From assembly GCA_001897745.1 (NCBI GenBank), contig MKUH01000006.1, forward strand, positions 1 through 64,000: a stretch of 64,000 bases of DNA. Direction: 5' to 3'. The position numbers were made by a program, and so were the translations under genes. The DNA comes from Candidatus Accumulibacter sp. 66-26 (GTDB lineage Bacteria > Pseudomonadota > Gammaproteobacteria > Burkholderiales > Rhodocyclaceae). The notes under the pieces were generated by a model that was given only the letters and a program-made list of their open reading frames with translations, made no database searches and was not told where the DNA came from. How positions within the stretch are numbered: position 1 is the first letter of the stretch; every line of letters starts with the position of its first letter. Shown here piece after piece: positions 52,917-60,815 of the stretch.

Positions 52917-53380
52917 TTTTTCTTGCTCTGCAGCTTTTGCAGGGGCTCGCCCGTCTCGCAGGTGTTGTGTGGAATGACGAACTGCAGGTTGGCGCCGGGA
53001 GCGCCTTCGTTTGCCGGTGCACTGCTCAGGCTTGCGGTTGCCGCTTGCCAGGTTTTCAGTCCCCCCTTGACGGCGAGAATGGCCTTGCCCGGGTGTTGTT
53101 TCTCGAAGATGCCAGCGATGCGGAGTGCTTCACTATCGGAATCCGCCAGCACGACAACGGTGGCCGTTGGCGTGATGTTCAAGCCGGCGCGATAGGGTAG
53201 CGCCTCCGGTAGTGGTGCCTTGGCACGATTGAACTCCTTGCGGCCGTCGATGACACAGCAAGGAGGAGTTTCCTTCAGGACGAAGCCCAATTCGTTGCCG
53301 CCAAGTAGAACGACCTCAGCGTGGCCGATATTGCTGATAAGCAGTCCGCTCAGCATGCATACCCTAGCCAGAATTTTCAC
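52913..53380 (-). CDS. Exported rhodanese-like protein without the catalytic cysteine
   Basis: 155 residues from the GTG at 53380, which overlaps the stop of the upstream gene (GTGA). Signal peptide ARVCMLSGLLISNIGHA. The rhodanese fold is recognisable (CCVIDGRKEF, then LAVKGGLKTWQAA). However, the active-site position reads VVVLADSDSEA where a cysteine is expected. Other cysteines (CC near 41, C in HNTCETG) remain. May bind rather than transfer sulfur. Confidence 0.7.
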   Translation of the reverse strand: MKILARVCMLSGLLISNIGHAEVVLLGGNELGFVLKETPPCCVIDGRKEFNRAKAPLPEALPYRAGLNITPTATVVVLADSDSEALRIAGIFEKQHPGKAILAVKGGLKTWQAATASLSSAPANEGAPGANLQFVIPHNTCETGEPLQKLQSKKK

Positions 53381-54051
53381 GAAGTTGCCTCGATGGGTTC
53401 TTCTGCATTGCCTTGGCATTGCCAGGCGGCGCGTTGTTGATACAGGTCCGGTGGCAGCGCCAGTTGGCGCACCTGTCCGAATGCGATCCAGTCGGCCAGA
53501 GGCGGGGTGCAGTTGGTGCGAGGTGTAACCCACAACTGATCGCCCAGTTTCTCGACTAGACCTGCACACAGGTTGAGGTCGGTATCGCTATCGACGTCGG
53601 CGTGCAGCAGGACCGTTTGTGCGCCTCGTTCCTGCATCTGGCCTATCCACCAGTCGGCATGGGTGCCGGTGCCGGAGCCATCGGCGCGCAGCACTTCCCA
53701 GGTCGGCTCGCATAGCGAAGGGGTGACCACCTTGAAGTCCGCATTGGAAACCGTCTCAAAGGACCAGTCGACCGCAAGAATGCGAACGGGCACATAGAGA
53801 CCGATCCGCTCCTTGCCAAATTTTTCGACCAGTCGCTCGATGCAACCGCTATCGAGCAGGGCCGCTTGGCCAATCAGAACCTGCTTTGCGCCGGCTACCA
53901 GCAAAGACTCTGCTCGCGCTTCGCTGCTATTCGGTAGAACGATGGCCGCACATGAGGCCGCGCCGACATCCGCGCTCGGTCCATCGAAGAGAAACTGCGT
54001 TTCTTTAGCAGGATCGAAGATGTCAGACAGGCAGCAGAATCGGACAGTCAT
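53377..54051 (-). CDS. HisA-fold (beta/alpha barrel) protein in a molybdoenzyme operon
   Basis: 224 residues from the ATG at 54051 (ATGA overlap with the upstream gene). EARAESLLVAGAKQVLIGQ and IERLVEKFGKERIGLYVPV align with the histidine-biosynthesis isomerase HisA, as does TVLLHADVDSDTDLNLC with HisA's second catalytic region. It is shorter and lacks several phosphate-loop glycines, so a histidine role is unlikely. Unknown accessory function. Confidence 0.65.
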   Translation of the reverse strand: MTVRFCCLSDIFDPAKETQFLFDGPSADVGAASCAAIVLPNSSEARAESLLVAGAKQVLIGQAALLDSGCIERLVEKFGKERIGLYVPVRILAVDWSFETVSNADFKVVTPSLCEPTWEVLRADGSGTGTHADWWIGQMQERGAQTVLLHADVDSDTDLNLCAGLVEKLGDQLWVTPRTNCTPPLADWIAFGQVRQLALPPDLYQQRAAWQCQGNAEEPIEATS

Positions 54052-54497
54052 GGCGTGCTGTGAAAATACTGAAATTTCGGATAGGCAAAAGGATACAGCG
54101 GGCAAGGATCGTCGGTGGCCAAGCCACAAAGCAAGGGGCGCAATTCCTGAAGGGCACCGACAATCGGATCGATGGCCACGCCGAGATAGCTCGGGCGGTA
54201 TTTGTTCAACGCAACCAGTGCATCGTCGGCCATCAGCAGGGCGCCTTCCTGATTCTGGTTCTGGGTAAAAAACAGCGCCAGAACGGCGAAAGCCAGGGCC
54301 TGCAGAAACTCGGCCTCCGGATCTTTCTGGCCGAGAACGCTGTCCCGGATCAAGCGTGACCAGCGTTCATTCAACCAATCGTGCAGTTGCCCGAGCTGGT
54401 TGTTGTCCCACATGGCAGCCACTTCGCTCCAGTCGAGTTCGGAGAGTACCTGGCGATCCGGTTGGGAAAATGGGCGAGCGTGCAGATCGAGCAACAT
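54048..54497 (-). CDS. Hypothetical protein, locus 2 operon
   Basis: 149 residues, helical, with a hydrophobic patch (LQALAFAVLALFFTQNQNQEG) that is probably buried, not a transmembrane helix. AGGA precedes the ATG. Overlaps the HisA-fold gene by four bases. No family recognised. Confidence 0.7.
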   Translation of the reverse strand: MLLDLHARPFSQPDRQVLSELDWSEVAAMWDNNQLGQLHDWLNERWSRLIRDSVLGQKDPEAEFLQALAFAVLALFFTQNQNQEGALLMADDALVALNKYRPSYLGVAIDPIVGALQELRPLLCGLATDDPCPLYPFAYPKFQYFHSTP

Positions 54498-54506
54498 GAT
54501 GTGTCC

Positions 54507-55343
54507 TTAGAAGCGCAGGTCATGCAGGGGGTGTTCGGTCTTGGCGGGTTTTTCCTGGGCGCCGGATGGGCAAGCGCCGCAGACCGGTTCATCGGGGTTG
54601 AATTCGACCTGGATTTCGCTTTTGGGTACGACGGCGCGCCCCATGTCGAGATCCTCCAGGTTCTTAAGGTTCATGGCGGCAATTTCTTCTTCGGCAAAAC
54701 CGCCCAGGAATTTGGCCATTTCGCGATAAAAGGAATGATTGCTGGCCCGGCCGATCAAGCGACTGTAGCCGCGTACCCAGCGCCCCAGATGCTGGGTCCA
54801 GAAACGCTTGATTTCCTTGTCGAGACGCCGGTATTCCTTCATTTGTTCGGTGCTTAAAGCCTCCACGCACCGGTTCAGCATTTCGGCAACGAATAGCAAC
54901 TCGACGCCCAATTGATCCGGGAAAACCTCGAAGCGACCTTTGCAAAGGGTGAATCCGGCTTCGCGATAAGTACGTTCGAGCTGGAAACAAGGTTCCTGCT
55001 TGAAACGGCCCATCAGGCGAACCGATTCGACGGGAGGAAAACAGCCGGAAGAGGCAAACAGGGTGGCGTACTCGCAGGCCAGCGCATCGTCCAGCGTCTT
55101 CTCGTCAGGACCCAGAAAATCTTCGCCGAAGACAATGCCAGCATCGGCCAGTTGGGCCAGCAAGCTTTCGTTGCGCATGGCTGCGATAAAGGCTGGGCTG
55201 GGTTCTTCGATGAACACGCCGGACAGCATGCGATAGATGCTGGCTCGCGCCAGAGCATCCTCAATCAAGTCAGGAAGGTTGAGTTCCAAAGGTGTTGCAG
55301 CAGGCAATGTGGCCTGATCAATGGCAAATGCAGTATCGAGCAT
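54507..55343 (-). CDS. TorD-family molybdoenzyme chaperone, locus 2
   Basis: 278 residues. Central TorD-like helical bundle (DDALACEYATLFA; GFTLCKGRFEVFPDQLGVELLF) plus extra N-terminal residues and a C-terminal tail with EFNPDEPVCGACPSG. The CxxC in the tail is unusual and may bind metal. Directly downstream of the catalytic-subunit gene, its likely client. Confidence 0.85.
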   Translation of the reverse strand: MLDTAFAIDQATLPAATPLELNLPDLIEDALARASIYRMLSGVFIEEPSPAFIAAMRNESLLAQLADAGIVFGEDFLGPDEKTLDDALACEYATLFASSGCFPPVESVRLMGRFKQEPCFQLERTYREAGFTLCKGRFEVFPDQLGVELLFVAEMLNRCVEALSTEQMKEYRRLDKEIKRFWTQHLGRWVRGYSRLIGRASNHSFYREMAKFLGGFAEEEIAAMNLKNLEDLDMGRAVVPKSEIQVEFNPDEPVCGACPSGAQEKPAKTEHPLHDLRF

Positions 55344-55417
55344 GACAACTCCAGAAAAAGCGGCCCGCCGGGGATGAAACCGGCAGGCCCAATCTCGTCG
55401 CTACAAAGGAATTCCGA

Positions 55418-58057
55418 TCAATGTCCGCCGCCAGCCTTGGGCTTGACGCTTTCCGGTCCGGCCCAGGCAGCCATTTCCGGATGCATCTTGCGGTGCATGT
55501 CGCCGGTAAAGGCATAGCGCATGGTTTCCTTGTAGGCCTCCATATGCTTGTCCCAGTCGGCAACAGAATCACCATACTTGTCGTTGGGACCGGCCTTGGT
55601 CACCTTGACCACCGTATCGAACCAGCCCTGGGAGCCGCCAATCGGGTCGGCAACCACCGGAATGATGTCGTTCGGGTGCACACCCTTGTCATCCCACCAG
55701 ACGTTATTGAGGTCCGGATCGTCCTGGCCGTGGCTGTATTCTCCCTTCTTGTCCTTCAGCTTGAGCGTTGCCAGGCGGCCGTATTCCCAGTGGCCGAAGC
55801 CGGTCGGGATGGAAACGACCTTGGGATGGATGCCTTCGGTGACATAGGCCTTGGTAACCAGATGACCGACCGGGCTTTCGATACGAACCAGATCGCCGGT
55901 TTTAACGCCAAGTTTGGCTGCTGTTTCCGGGTTCATCCAGGCCGGGTTGCTGTGGGCAATCTCGGCCAGCCACTTGATGGCCGCAGTCCGGGACTGCTTA
56001 TGGACATTGAGCTTGAAGGTCGAGAGGATCATCTCGTCTTCCTTCATGGTTTCATGCCACGGAATGCGCTTGAAGGTTGGCATCGGATTGAAGCCGTGGT
56101 CTGCCCACATCTGGACGCGCACATTGATCAAACGGTCACCCGTCGGAAAACCAACGCAATTCTTGCCGTTGCGGCGGACGCCAATGGCCTTGCCGTTCTT
56201 CATGATGGTGCCCTTGCTGTCCACGGTGGCACCCGTCATGTCGGCGGCGGAAAGCTCCTTCATATGCAGACCGTAGTCCGCCCGAATTTCACGTCCGGTC
56301 TTATCGGTCACCTTGCCGGTCTTTGGGTCGAGTTTGCCGTAGATTGGCCAGACTCCATGCTTCTTCAGGAAGTCCAGACCACCGGCCTCCTTCAGTCCAG
56401 GTACATTGTCAAAGTGATGGCGCATGTAGTCCTCGCCATCCTTGAAGTCCCAGAACTGCTTCATGCCGCGTTTGCCGTCCGGGTCCAGCTTGTGAATGAT
56501 GTCGCGGAGCAATACCCGGTTCTCACGTGACTCGCCGAGTGACTTGTGTACTGGCTGACGAATGCCCAGCCAGGGCCACAACGAGTTCGGCATGGATTCG
56601 GGTTCCCAGCGCTCCAGATAAGGGCAATCGGGCAGGATCAGGTCGGCCAGTGCCGTTTCCTCACCCATGTGCGAACTCATGGATACGAAGTAGGGGATCA
56701 GTTTCTCATCCCGATAGAGTTTGCCCCAAACCGCCCGGGCACCTGGATTGGTATAGACCGGATTGTCCTGGTAGGTGAAATGGACATTGATCTTCTGGCG
56801 GCCTTCGGCGATCCAGAATGGAACCAGATGGCTGACCTTGTGCGCGGCCAGCGGATACTCGGGGGGATGCGCCAGAACCGAGTCGTGGGTCGGTTTGCCC
56901 GGCTCAGGCATCGGCTGCGGCCAGCCCATGCCGCGGGGCAGGCAGTAACCGCCCTTCTTCTCGACGTTGCCGGTCATGATCGGCAGCATCATGCAGGCCT
57001 TCTCGTTGTACGAACCATAGAGGTGCTTGGCCGGGCCGCGATAGGTGAACAGCGTAGCAGGCTTGGTCGTCGCGAATTCTCGGGCAATCCGTTCGATGGT
57101 TTCGACCGGTACGCCTGATATCTTCGAAGCCCACTCCGGCGTGTATTGCTTGTAGTGCGCCTTCAGTTCAGCAACCGTTACATTGGTCCAGTTGGTGATG
57201 AAGTCGGAGTCCTGCAAATCCTCGCGCAGGATGACATGACCAATGGCCAAGGCGACAGCGCCGTCGGTGGCGGGGAAGACTGGAATCCATTCGTCGGAAA
57301 AGCCGGCGGTATTCGACAAGCGGACGTCAAAGGTGACGATCTTCATCTGGTTGTCGACGCGGCCTTCGGTCACCCGTTGCGACAGCGGGTTGTGGAAGTA
57401 GGAGGCTTCCAGGACGTTGGAACCGAAATTCAGCACGTACTTGGCGTTGGCAAAGTCCGGTGTTTCGATATCCGGTCCCCAGGTTGGCTCCATCCCACAC
57501 TTCTTCGATGACTCACAAACAGAGGTGTGGTTAAGCACTGTTGCCGAACCCAGCGTTTTCATGAAGCGGTCGATGGTGCCACCTGTGCGGTTACGACCAT
57601 ACTTGAGCATGATGGTGTTGGGGTCTTCCTTGAGAGCCGCATCCAGCTTGGCCGCCAGCTCTGTCAGTGCTTCGTCCCAGGTGATGCGTTTCCACTTGCC
57701 TTCGCCGCGGGCACCGACACGCTTTAGTGGGTAGAGGATGCGATCCGGGTCATAGCTGTACCACATGCCAGAATTGCCCTTGGCGCAGAGGCGGCCGCGG
57801 GTGGATACGTGTTCGGGATTACCTTCGAGTTTGACCACGCGGTCATTCTCGACATAGGCGATGGCGCCGTCCTGGATGTTGCAAACGTGGCAGTTGACCG
57901 GGATGGCCTTGCGTTCGGCACCACTGACCGGACCGAAATCCTTGCCGCCAAGATCGTTCTCCATCGCCGTCAGCAGACTGGGCGCAGAGGCTGCTGCCGC
58001 ACCTGTGCCGGCACTCACCTTGAGGAAGGTCCGACGTGTGACTTTGGGCATTTCCAT
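55418..58057 (-). CDS. Tat-exported molybdopterin oxidoreductase, locus 2 catalytic subunit (substrate unknown)
   Basis: 879 residues from the ATG at 58057 (GAGGAG upstream). Twin-arginine leader RRTFLKV (8-14). The FS0 motif is C56-x2-C59-x3-D63-x27-C91 (CHVCNIQD), so the third ligand is Asp, not Cys. Probable Mo ligand C181 (SVCESSKKC). The A-C-B gene set with NrfD-type and four-cluster subunits is the polysulfide/tetrathionate/arsenate reductase architecture (Psr/Ttr/Arr/Soe). I cannot choose the substrate or the direction. Confidence 0.9.
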   Translation of the reverse strand: MEMPKVTRRTFLKVSAGTGAAAASAPSLLTAMENDLGGKDFGPVSGAERKAIPVNCHVCNIQDGAIAYVENDRVVKLEGNPEHVSTRGRLCAKGNSGMWYSYDPDRILYPLKRVGARGEGKWKRITWDEALTELAAKLDAALKEDPNTIMLKYGRNRTGGTIDRFMKTLGSATVLNHTSVCESSKKCGMEPTWGPDIETPDFANAKYVLNFGSNVLEASYFHNPLSQRVTEGRVDNQMKIVTFDVRLSNTAGFSDEWIPVFPATDGAVALAIGHVILREDLQDSDFITNWTNVTVAELKAHYKQYTPEWASKISGVPVETIERIAREFATTKPATLFTYRGPAKHLYGSYNEKACMMLPIMTGNVEKKGGYCLPRGMGWPQPMPEPGKPTHDSVLAHPPEYPLAAHKVSHLVPFWIAEGRQKINVHFTYQDNPVYTNPGARAVWGKLYRDEKLIPYFVSMSSHMGEETALADLILPDCPYLERWEPESMPNSLWPWLGIRQPVHKSLGESRENRVLLRDIIHKLDPDGKRGMKQFWDFKDGEDYMRHHFDNVPGLKEAGGLDFLKKHGVWPIYGKLDPKTGKVTDKTGREIRADYGLHMKELSAADMTGATVDSKGTIMKNGKAIGVRRNGKNCVGFPTGDRLINVRVQMWADHGFNPMPTFKRIPWHETMKEDEMILSTFKLNVHKQSRTAAIKWLAEIAHSNPAWMNPETAAKLGVKTGDLVRIESPVGHLVTKAYVTEGIHPKVVSIPTGFGHWEYGRLATLKLKDKKGEYSHGQDDPDLNNVWWDDKGVHPNDIIPVVADPIGGSQGWFDTVVKVTKAGPNDKYGDSVADWDKHMEAYKETMRYAFTGDMHRKMHPEMAAWAGPESVKPKAGGGH

Positions 58058-58082
58058 GTTCTTTATCTCCTCGTGACCTGGA

Positions 58083-58940
58083 TCAGTACAGGGTTTGTAG
58101 TTGTTGCGGCGCCATCAGCAATACGTAGCGCAAGGCTGCACTGCCGGCCAAAATGAGCAGGGCTGAAACCAGCACCACGCCCTGGCTTTTGCCCATTGGA
58201 GCAAACAGCATGAGTGCCGGAGCGACACTGCCGCCGAGAAAGCCGACGCCGATGAAGAGCAAGCCCATCGTGCCTGTGGTCATGATCATGAAGGTCAATT
58301 CAGCGGCTGATCCCCCGTAGTTGGTCGTGCCCATGATCGAAACCAGCATCACGGCGACTGCACCGGCTGACCACAGCATGTATTCACGCAAAACCTTCTG
58401 CGCTTCGGTGTTGCCAGCGGCGAGCAAGGCCCCGACGGCTGAGCCCGAGGCGATTGCCAGCGCGACGAAGAGGACTGGCATGATCGGCGTGTTCCAGACT
58501 GGACGCGACTGGTGCACCGTGAGGTCGAAGCCGGTGTAGATCGGCAGACCCAAAGCCAAGAGCGCGGTGATCAGCGCGAGCAATTGGCCGTTCTTCTCAT
58601 CCCTTCTACGCAGCGCCAGGATATAAACGATGGAAGCGATGCTGAAGGCAACAATATTGAGTGCCCCCCAAGCTAGCGGCGACGTGAAGTTCAGATAGGC
58701 CGGGTTGAGGATATTGAGAAAGCGCATCGGTTGCGACAGGTCGGCGATCAGCAACATGCCGCCCAGGCCGAGCAGGACAAACGAAGCGTAGGCTGTCTTC
58801 TCACGCAGAGGCCGCAGCGCTGGGGTACGCCACGAGCCGAAGGAAATGAATGACAGGCCGGCAAGTATGCCAATCACAAAAAAATAGACGGCATAACTCG
58901 CATGCCAAGACACATCATGGAACCAGACGTAATCACCCAT
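58083..58940 (-). CDS. NrfD/PsrC-type quinone-interacting membrane subunit, locus 2
   Basis: 285 residues, eight predicted transmembrane helices (for example FFVIGILAGLSFISFG, LTALLALGLPIYTGFDL, VLFVALAIASGSAVGALLA). No haem ligands are expected in this family; it exchanges electrons and protons with the quinone pool. It lies between the catalytic and iron-sulfur genes. Confidence 0.9.
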   Translation of the reverse strand: MGDYVWFHDVSWHASYAVYFFVIGILAGLSFISFGSWRTPALRPLREKTAYASFVLLGLGGMLLIADLSQPMRFLNILNPAYLNFTSPLAWGALNIVAFSIASIVYILALRRRDEKNGQLLALITALLALGLPIYTGFDLTVHQSRPVWNTPIMPVLFVALAIASGSAVGALLAAGNTEAQKVLREYMLWSAGAVAVMLVSIMGTTNYGGSAAELTFMIMTTGTMGLLFIGVGFLGGSVAPALMLFAPMGKSQGVVLVSALLILAGSAALRYVLLMAPQQLQTLY

Positions 58941-58950
58941 GATTTTCCCC

Positions 58951-59646
58951 TTAGATTTTGAAGTGGCTCTTGAAGGCGGAGCGTTCCAGCTCCATCACTT
59001 CGCGCTTCTGGTAGGCATCGCGGCCAAACTCGGTCGTGTTGCGATCGGCGCCGATGTAGAAGACGTGCGGCTTGGTACCTTCTTCCGGGCGTAGTACCTG
59101 GGTCGCATTCTTGGCGACCAGATAGGAAACTTCGCTGTTCGGATCGTTGAGATCGCCAAACACGCGCGAACGGCCGATACAGGTCTGGACGCAGGCCGGT
59201 ACCAGGTTCTGAGTAACGCGGTGGAAACAGAAGGTGCACTTGTCCACGACATTGGTGATCGGCGTGTAGGTCCGGTGCGAGGGAAGCATGAAGCGGGCGT
59301 TGTACGGGCAGGCTGCCATGCAACTGCGGCAACCGATGCAACGCTCGTAGCGCTGCAGCACGAAGCCACCATCTTCAACGACGAAGGTGGCTTCGACCGG
59401 ACAGTTACGTACGCACGGTGGGTCTTCGCAGTGGTTGCACAAACGAGGTAAAAACTGTTTCTTGACGTTGGGGTACTTGCCAACCACCTTGTAGGGCACC
59501 CAGGTCCGATTGACCCCCAGTGGCGTGTCGTACTCCGCCTTGCAGGCGACTTGGCAGGCCATGCAGCCAATGCAACGGCGGGTATCGACCACCATTGCAT
59601 AGCGCTTCTTGCCCCCGCCAGCCGAAACCTTTGATCCTTCACTCAT
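58951..59646 (-). CDS. Four-cluster ferredoxin subunit, locus 2
   Basis: 231 residues, AGGAGG upstream of the ATG at 59646. Four cysteine groups: CIGCMACQVACK, CNHCEDPPCVRNC, CIGCRSCMAACPYN and CTFCFHRV ... CVQTCI. PsrB/TtrB-like. Links the catalytic subunit to the NrfD-type subunit. First gene of a ten-gene operon under the sigma-54 promoter at 59729. Confidence 0.92.
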   Translation of the reverse strand: MSEGSKVSAGGGKKRYAMVVDTRRCIGCMACQVACKAEYDTPLGVNRTWVPYKVVGKYPNVKKQFLPRLCNHCEDPPCVRNCPVEATFVVEDGGFVLQRYERCIGCRSCMAACPYNARFMLPSHRTYTPITNVVDKCTFCFHRVTQNLVPACVQTCIGRSRVFGDLNDPNSEVSYLVAKNATQVLRPEEGTKPHVFYIGADRNTTEFGRDAYQKREVMELERSAFKSHFKI

Positions 59647-59728
59647 CTGCTTGCCTCCTCTGGTTGCAGTGGTGTGTTGCTGAATATGCTGGACCCCGTC
59701 GTAGCGCGGCCAATAGCGGTGTCTTTAA

Positions 59729-59744
59729 CGCAACATGCGGGCCA
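59729..59744 (-). promoter_or_regulatory. Sigma-54 promoter of locus 2
   Basis: On the minus strand TGGCCCGCATGTTGCG: -24 GG and -12 GC at the correct spacing (TGGCCCG-N4-TTGCG). About 72 bp before predicted transcription reaches the ferredoxin-subunit ATG. Confidence 0.78.
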
Positions 59745-59823
59745 TGGCCTTGGAATAACTCGCCAAAGCCTTGCTGGCCGGTGATCCTGGGTGATTTAAC
59801 ACTGGTGAACGAATTGTCCGGGT

Positions 59824-59883
59824 GTTACGGCGGCGTAACGCTCGAGCAAATTGCTGCGGCGCAAGGTGCTACGCCAGCGTAAC
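59824..59883. promoter_or_regulatory. Enhancer sites of locus 2: two GTTAC-N6-GTAAC-type palindromes
   Basis: Site 1 59824-59839 (GTTACG..CGTAAC, perfect arms); site 2 59868-59883 (GCTAC-N6-GTAAC, one mismatch). The spacing is 44 bp, about four helical turns, 80-140 bp upstream of the -24 element. The core is identical to the locus 1 sites. Confidence 0.75.
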
Positions 59884-59936
59884 GCTGGAAAAAATCGACT
59901 GGCTGGATTGACTGGCCGACGCTTATCATCGTCTCC

Positions 59937-60815
59937 ATGCCTGCATCAGATCGATCTCTTTCGCGTTCTACTCGCCGCCGCCTGCTGCTTGCCTTGGCGA
60001 CGCTGCCCGCCTGGCCGGCTTATGCTGCCAATGGTGATGGCGCTGTTCTTCGTATCGGCCTGACGCCGGTTTTTCTCGATGACCAAGTGAGCTTTCTTGG
60101 CAAGTGGCGGGCCTGGCTGGAACAGAAACTCGGCCGCACAGTAGTTTTTGTACAGCGTGGCAATTATCGCGAGATCATTGATCTGTTGCGCTCAGGGAAA
60201 ATCGATTTTGCATGGTTGTGCGGCTATCCATACATACGCCATCGCCATGAGTTTCGCCTGGTCGTAGTGCCTTTGTGGCGCAACCAGCCGCTTTACCAGT
60301 CCTACCTGATCGTGCCGGCTGACGACAAGCGAACCAAGACCATCGCTGACTTGCGCGGCAAAGTCTTCGCTTATTCCGATCCGGATTCCAATTCTGGCTA
60401 TCTCTATCCGCAATACGCGCTAACCATGCTGGGAGAAAAGCCGTCGATCTTCTTTTCGCGTACCTTTTTCACCGGGGCTCACCGTAAGGTCGTTGAGGCC
60501 GTCGGTGTCGGACTGGCGGATGGGGGGGCTGTCGATGGCTATGTCTGGGATACGCTGGCTGAAGTGCGCCCTGATCTGACGGCAGCGACCCGGATCATCG
60601 ACCGTTCGCCACTCCTCGGCTATCCGCCGTTTGTGGCGCGCAGTGATATTCCCGCCAAAGAACTGGACCATTTTCGCCAGGTCTTGCTGGGCATGGCTGA
60701 CGATCCTCTAGGCAGCGAATTGTTGGGGCGCTTGCGGCTGGATGGCTTCGTGACCGGCCGGCCAGGCTTGTTCGACGGCATAGCCCAGATGGCAGCCAAG
60801 GTCGGTCGGAAATGA
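59937..60815 (+). CDS. PhnD-like periplasmic sensor protein, locus 2
   Basis: 292 residues with a signal peptide (RRRLLLALATLPAWPAYA). A clear paralogue of the locus 1 protein: LRIGLTPVFLDDQ, YQSYLIVPADDKR and PDSNSGYLYPQY match its corresponding stretches. The hinge cysteine is kept (C95, FAWLCGYPY), but surrounding residues differ (LWRNQP against YKGKPA), which suggests a related but different ligand. Overlaps the kinase gene (ATGA). Confidence 0.88.
   Translation: MPASDRSLSRSTRRRLLLALATLPAWPAYAANGDGAVLRIGLTPVFLDDQVSFLGKWRAWLEQKLGRTVVFVQRGNYREIIDLLRSGKIDFAWLCGYPYIRHRHEFRLVVVPLWRNQPLYQSYLIVPADDKRTKTIADLRGKVFAYSDPDSNSGYLYPQYALTMLGEKPSIFFSRTFFTGAHRKVVEAVGVGLADGGAVDGYVWDTLAEVRPDLTAATRIIDRSPLLGYPPFVARSDIPAKELDHFRQVLLGMADDPLGSELLGRLRLDGFVTGRPGLFDGIAQMAAKVGRK

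Noticed and set aside
55418-58057. Perchlorate, nitrate or selenate reductase (type II, Asp-ligated Mo) for locus 2
   Set aside because: The FS0 motif is CxxC-based rather than HxxxCxxxC, a candidate Cys Mo ligand (C181) is present, and no chlorite dismutase or haem-b gamma subunit of that group is nearby.
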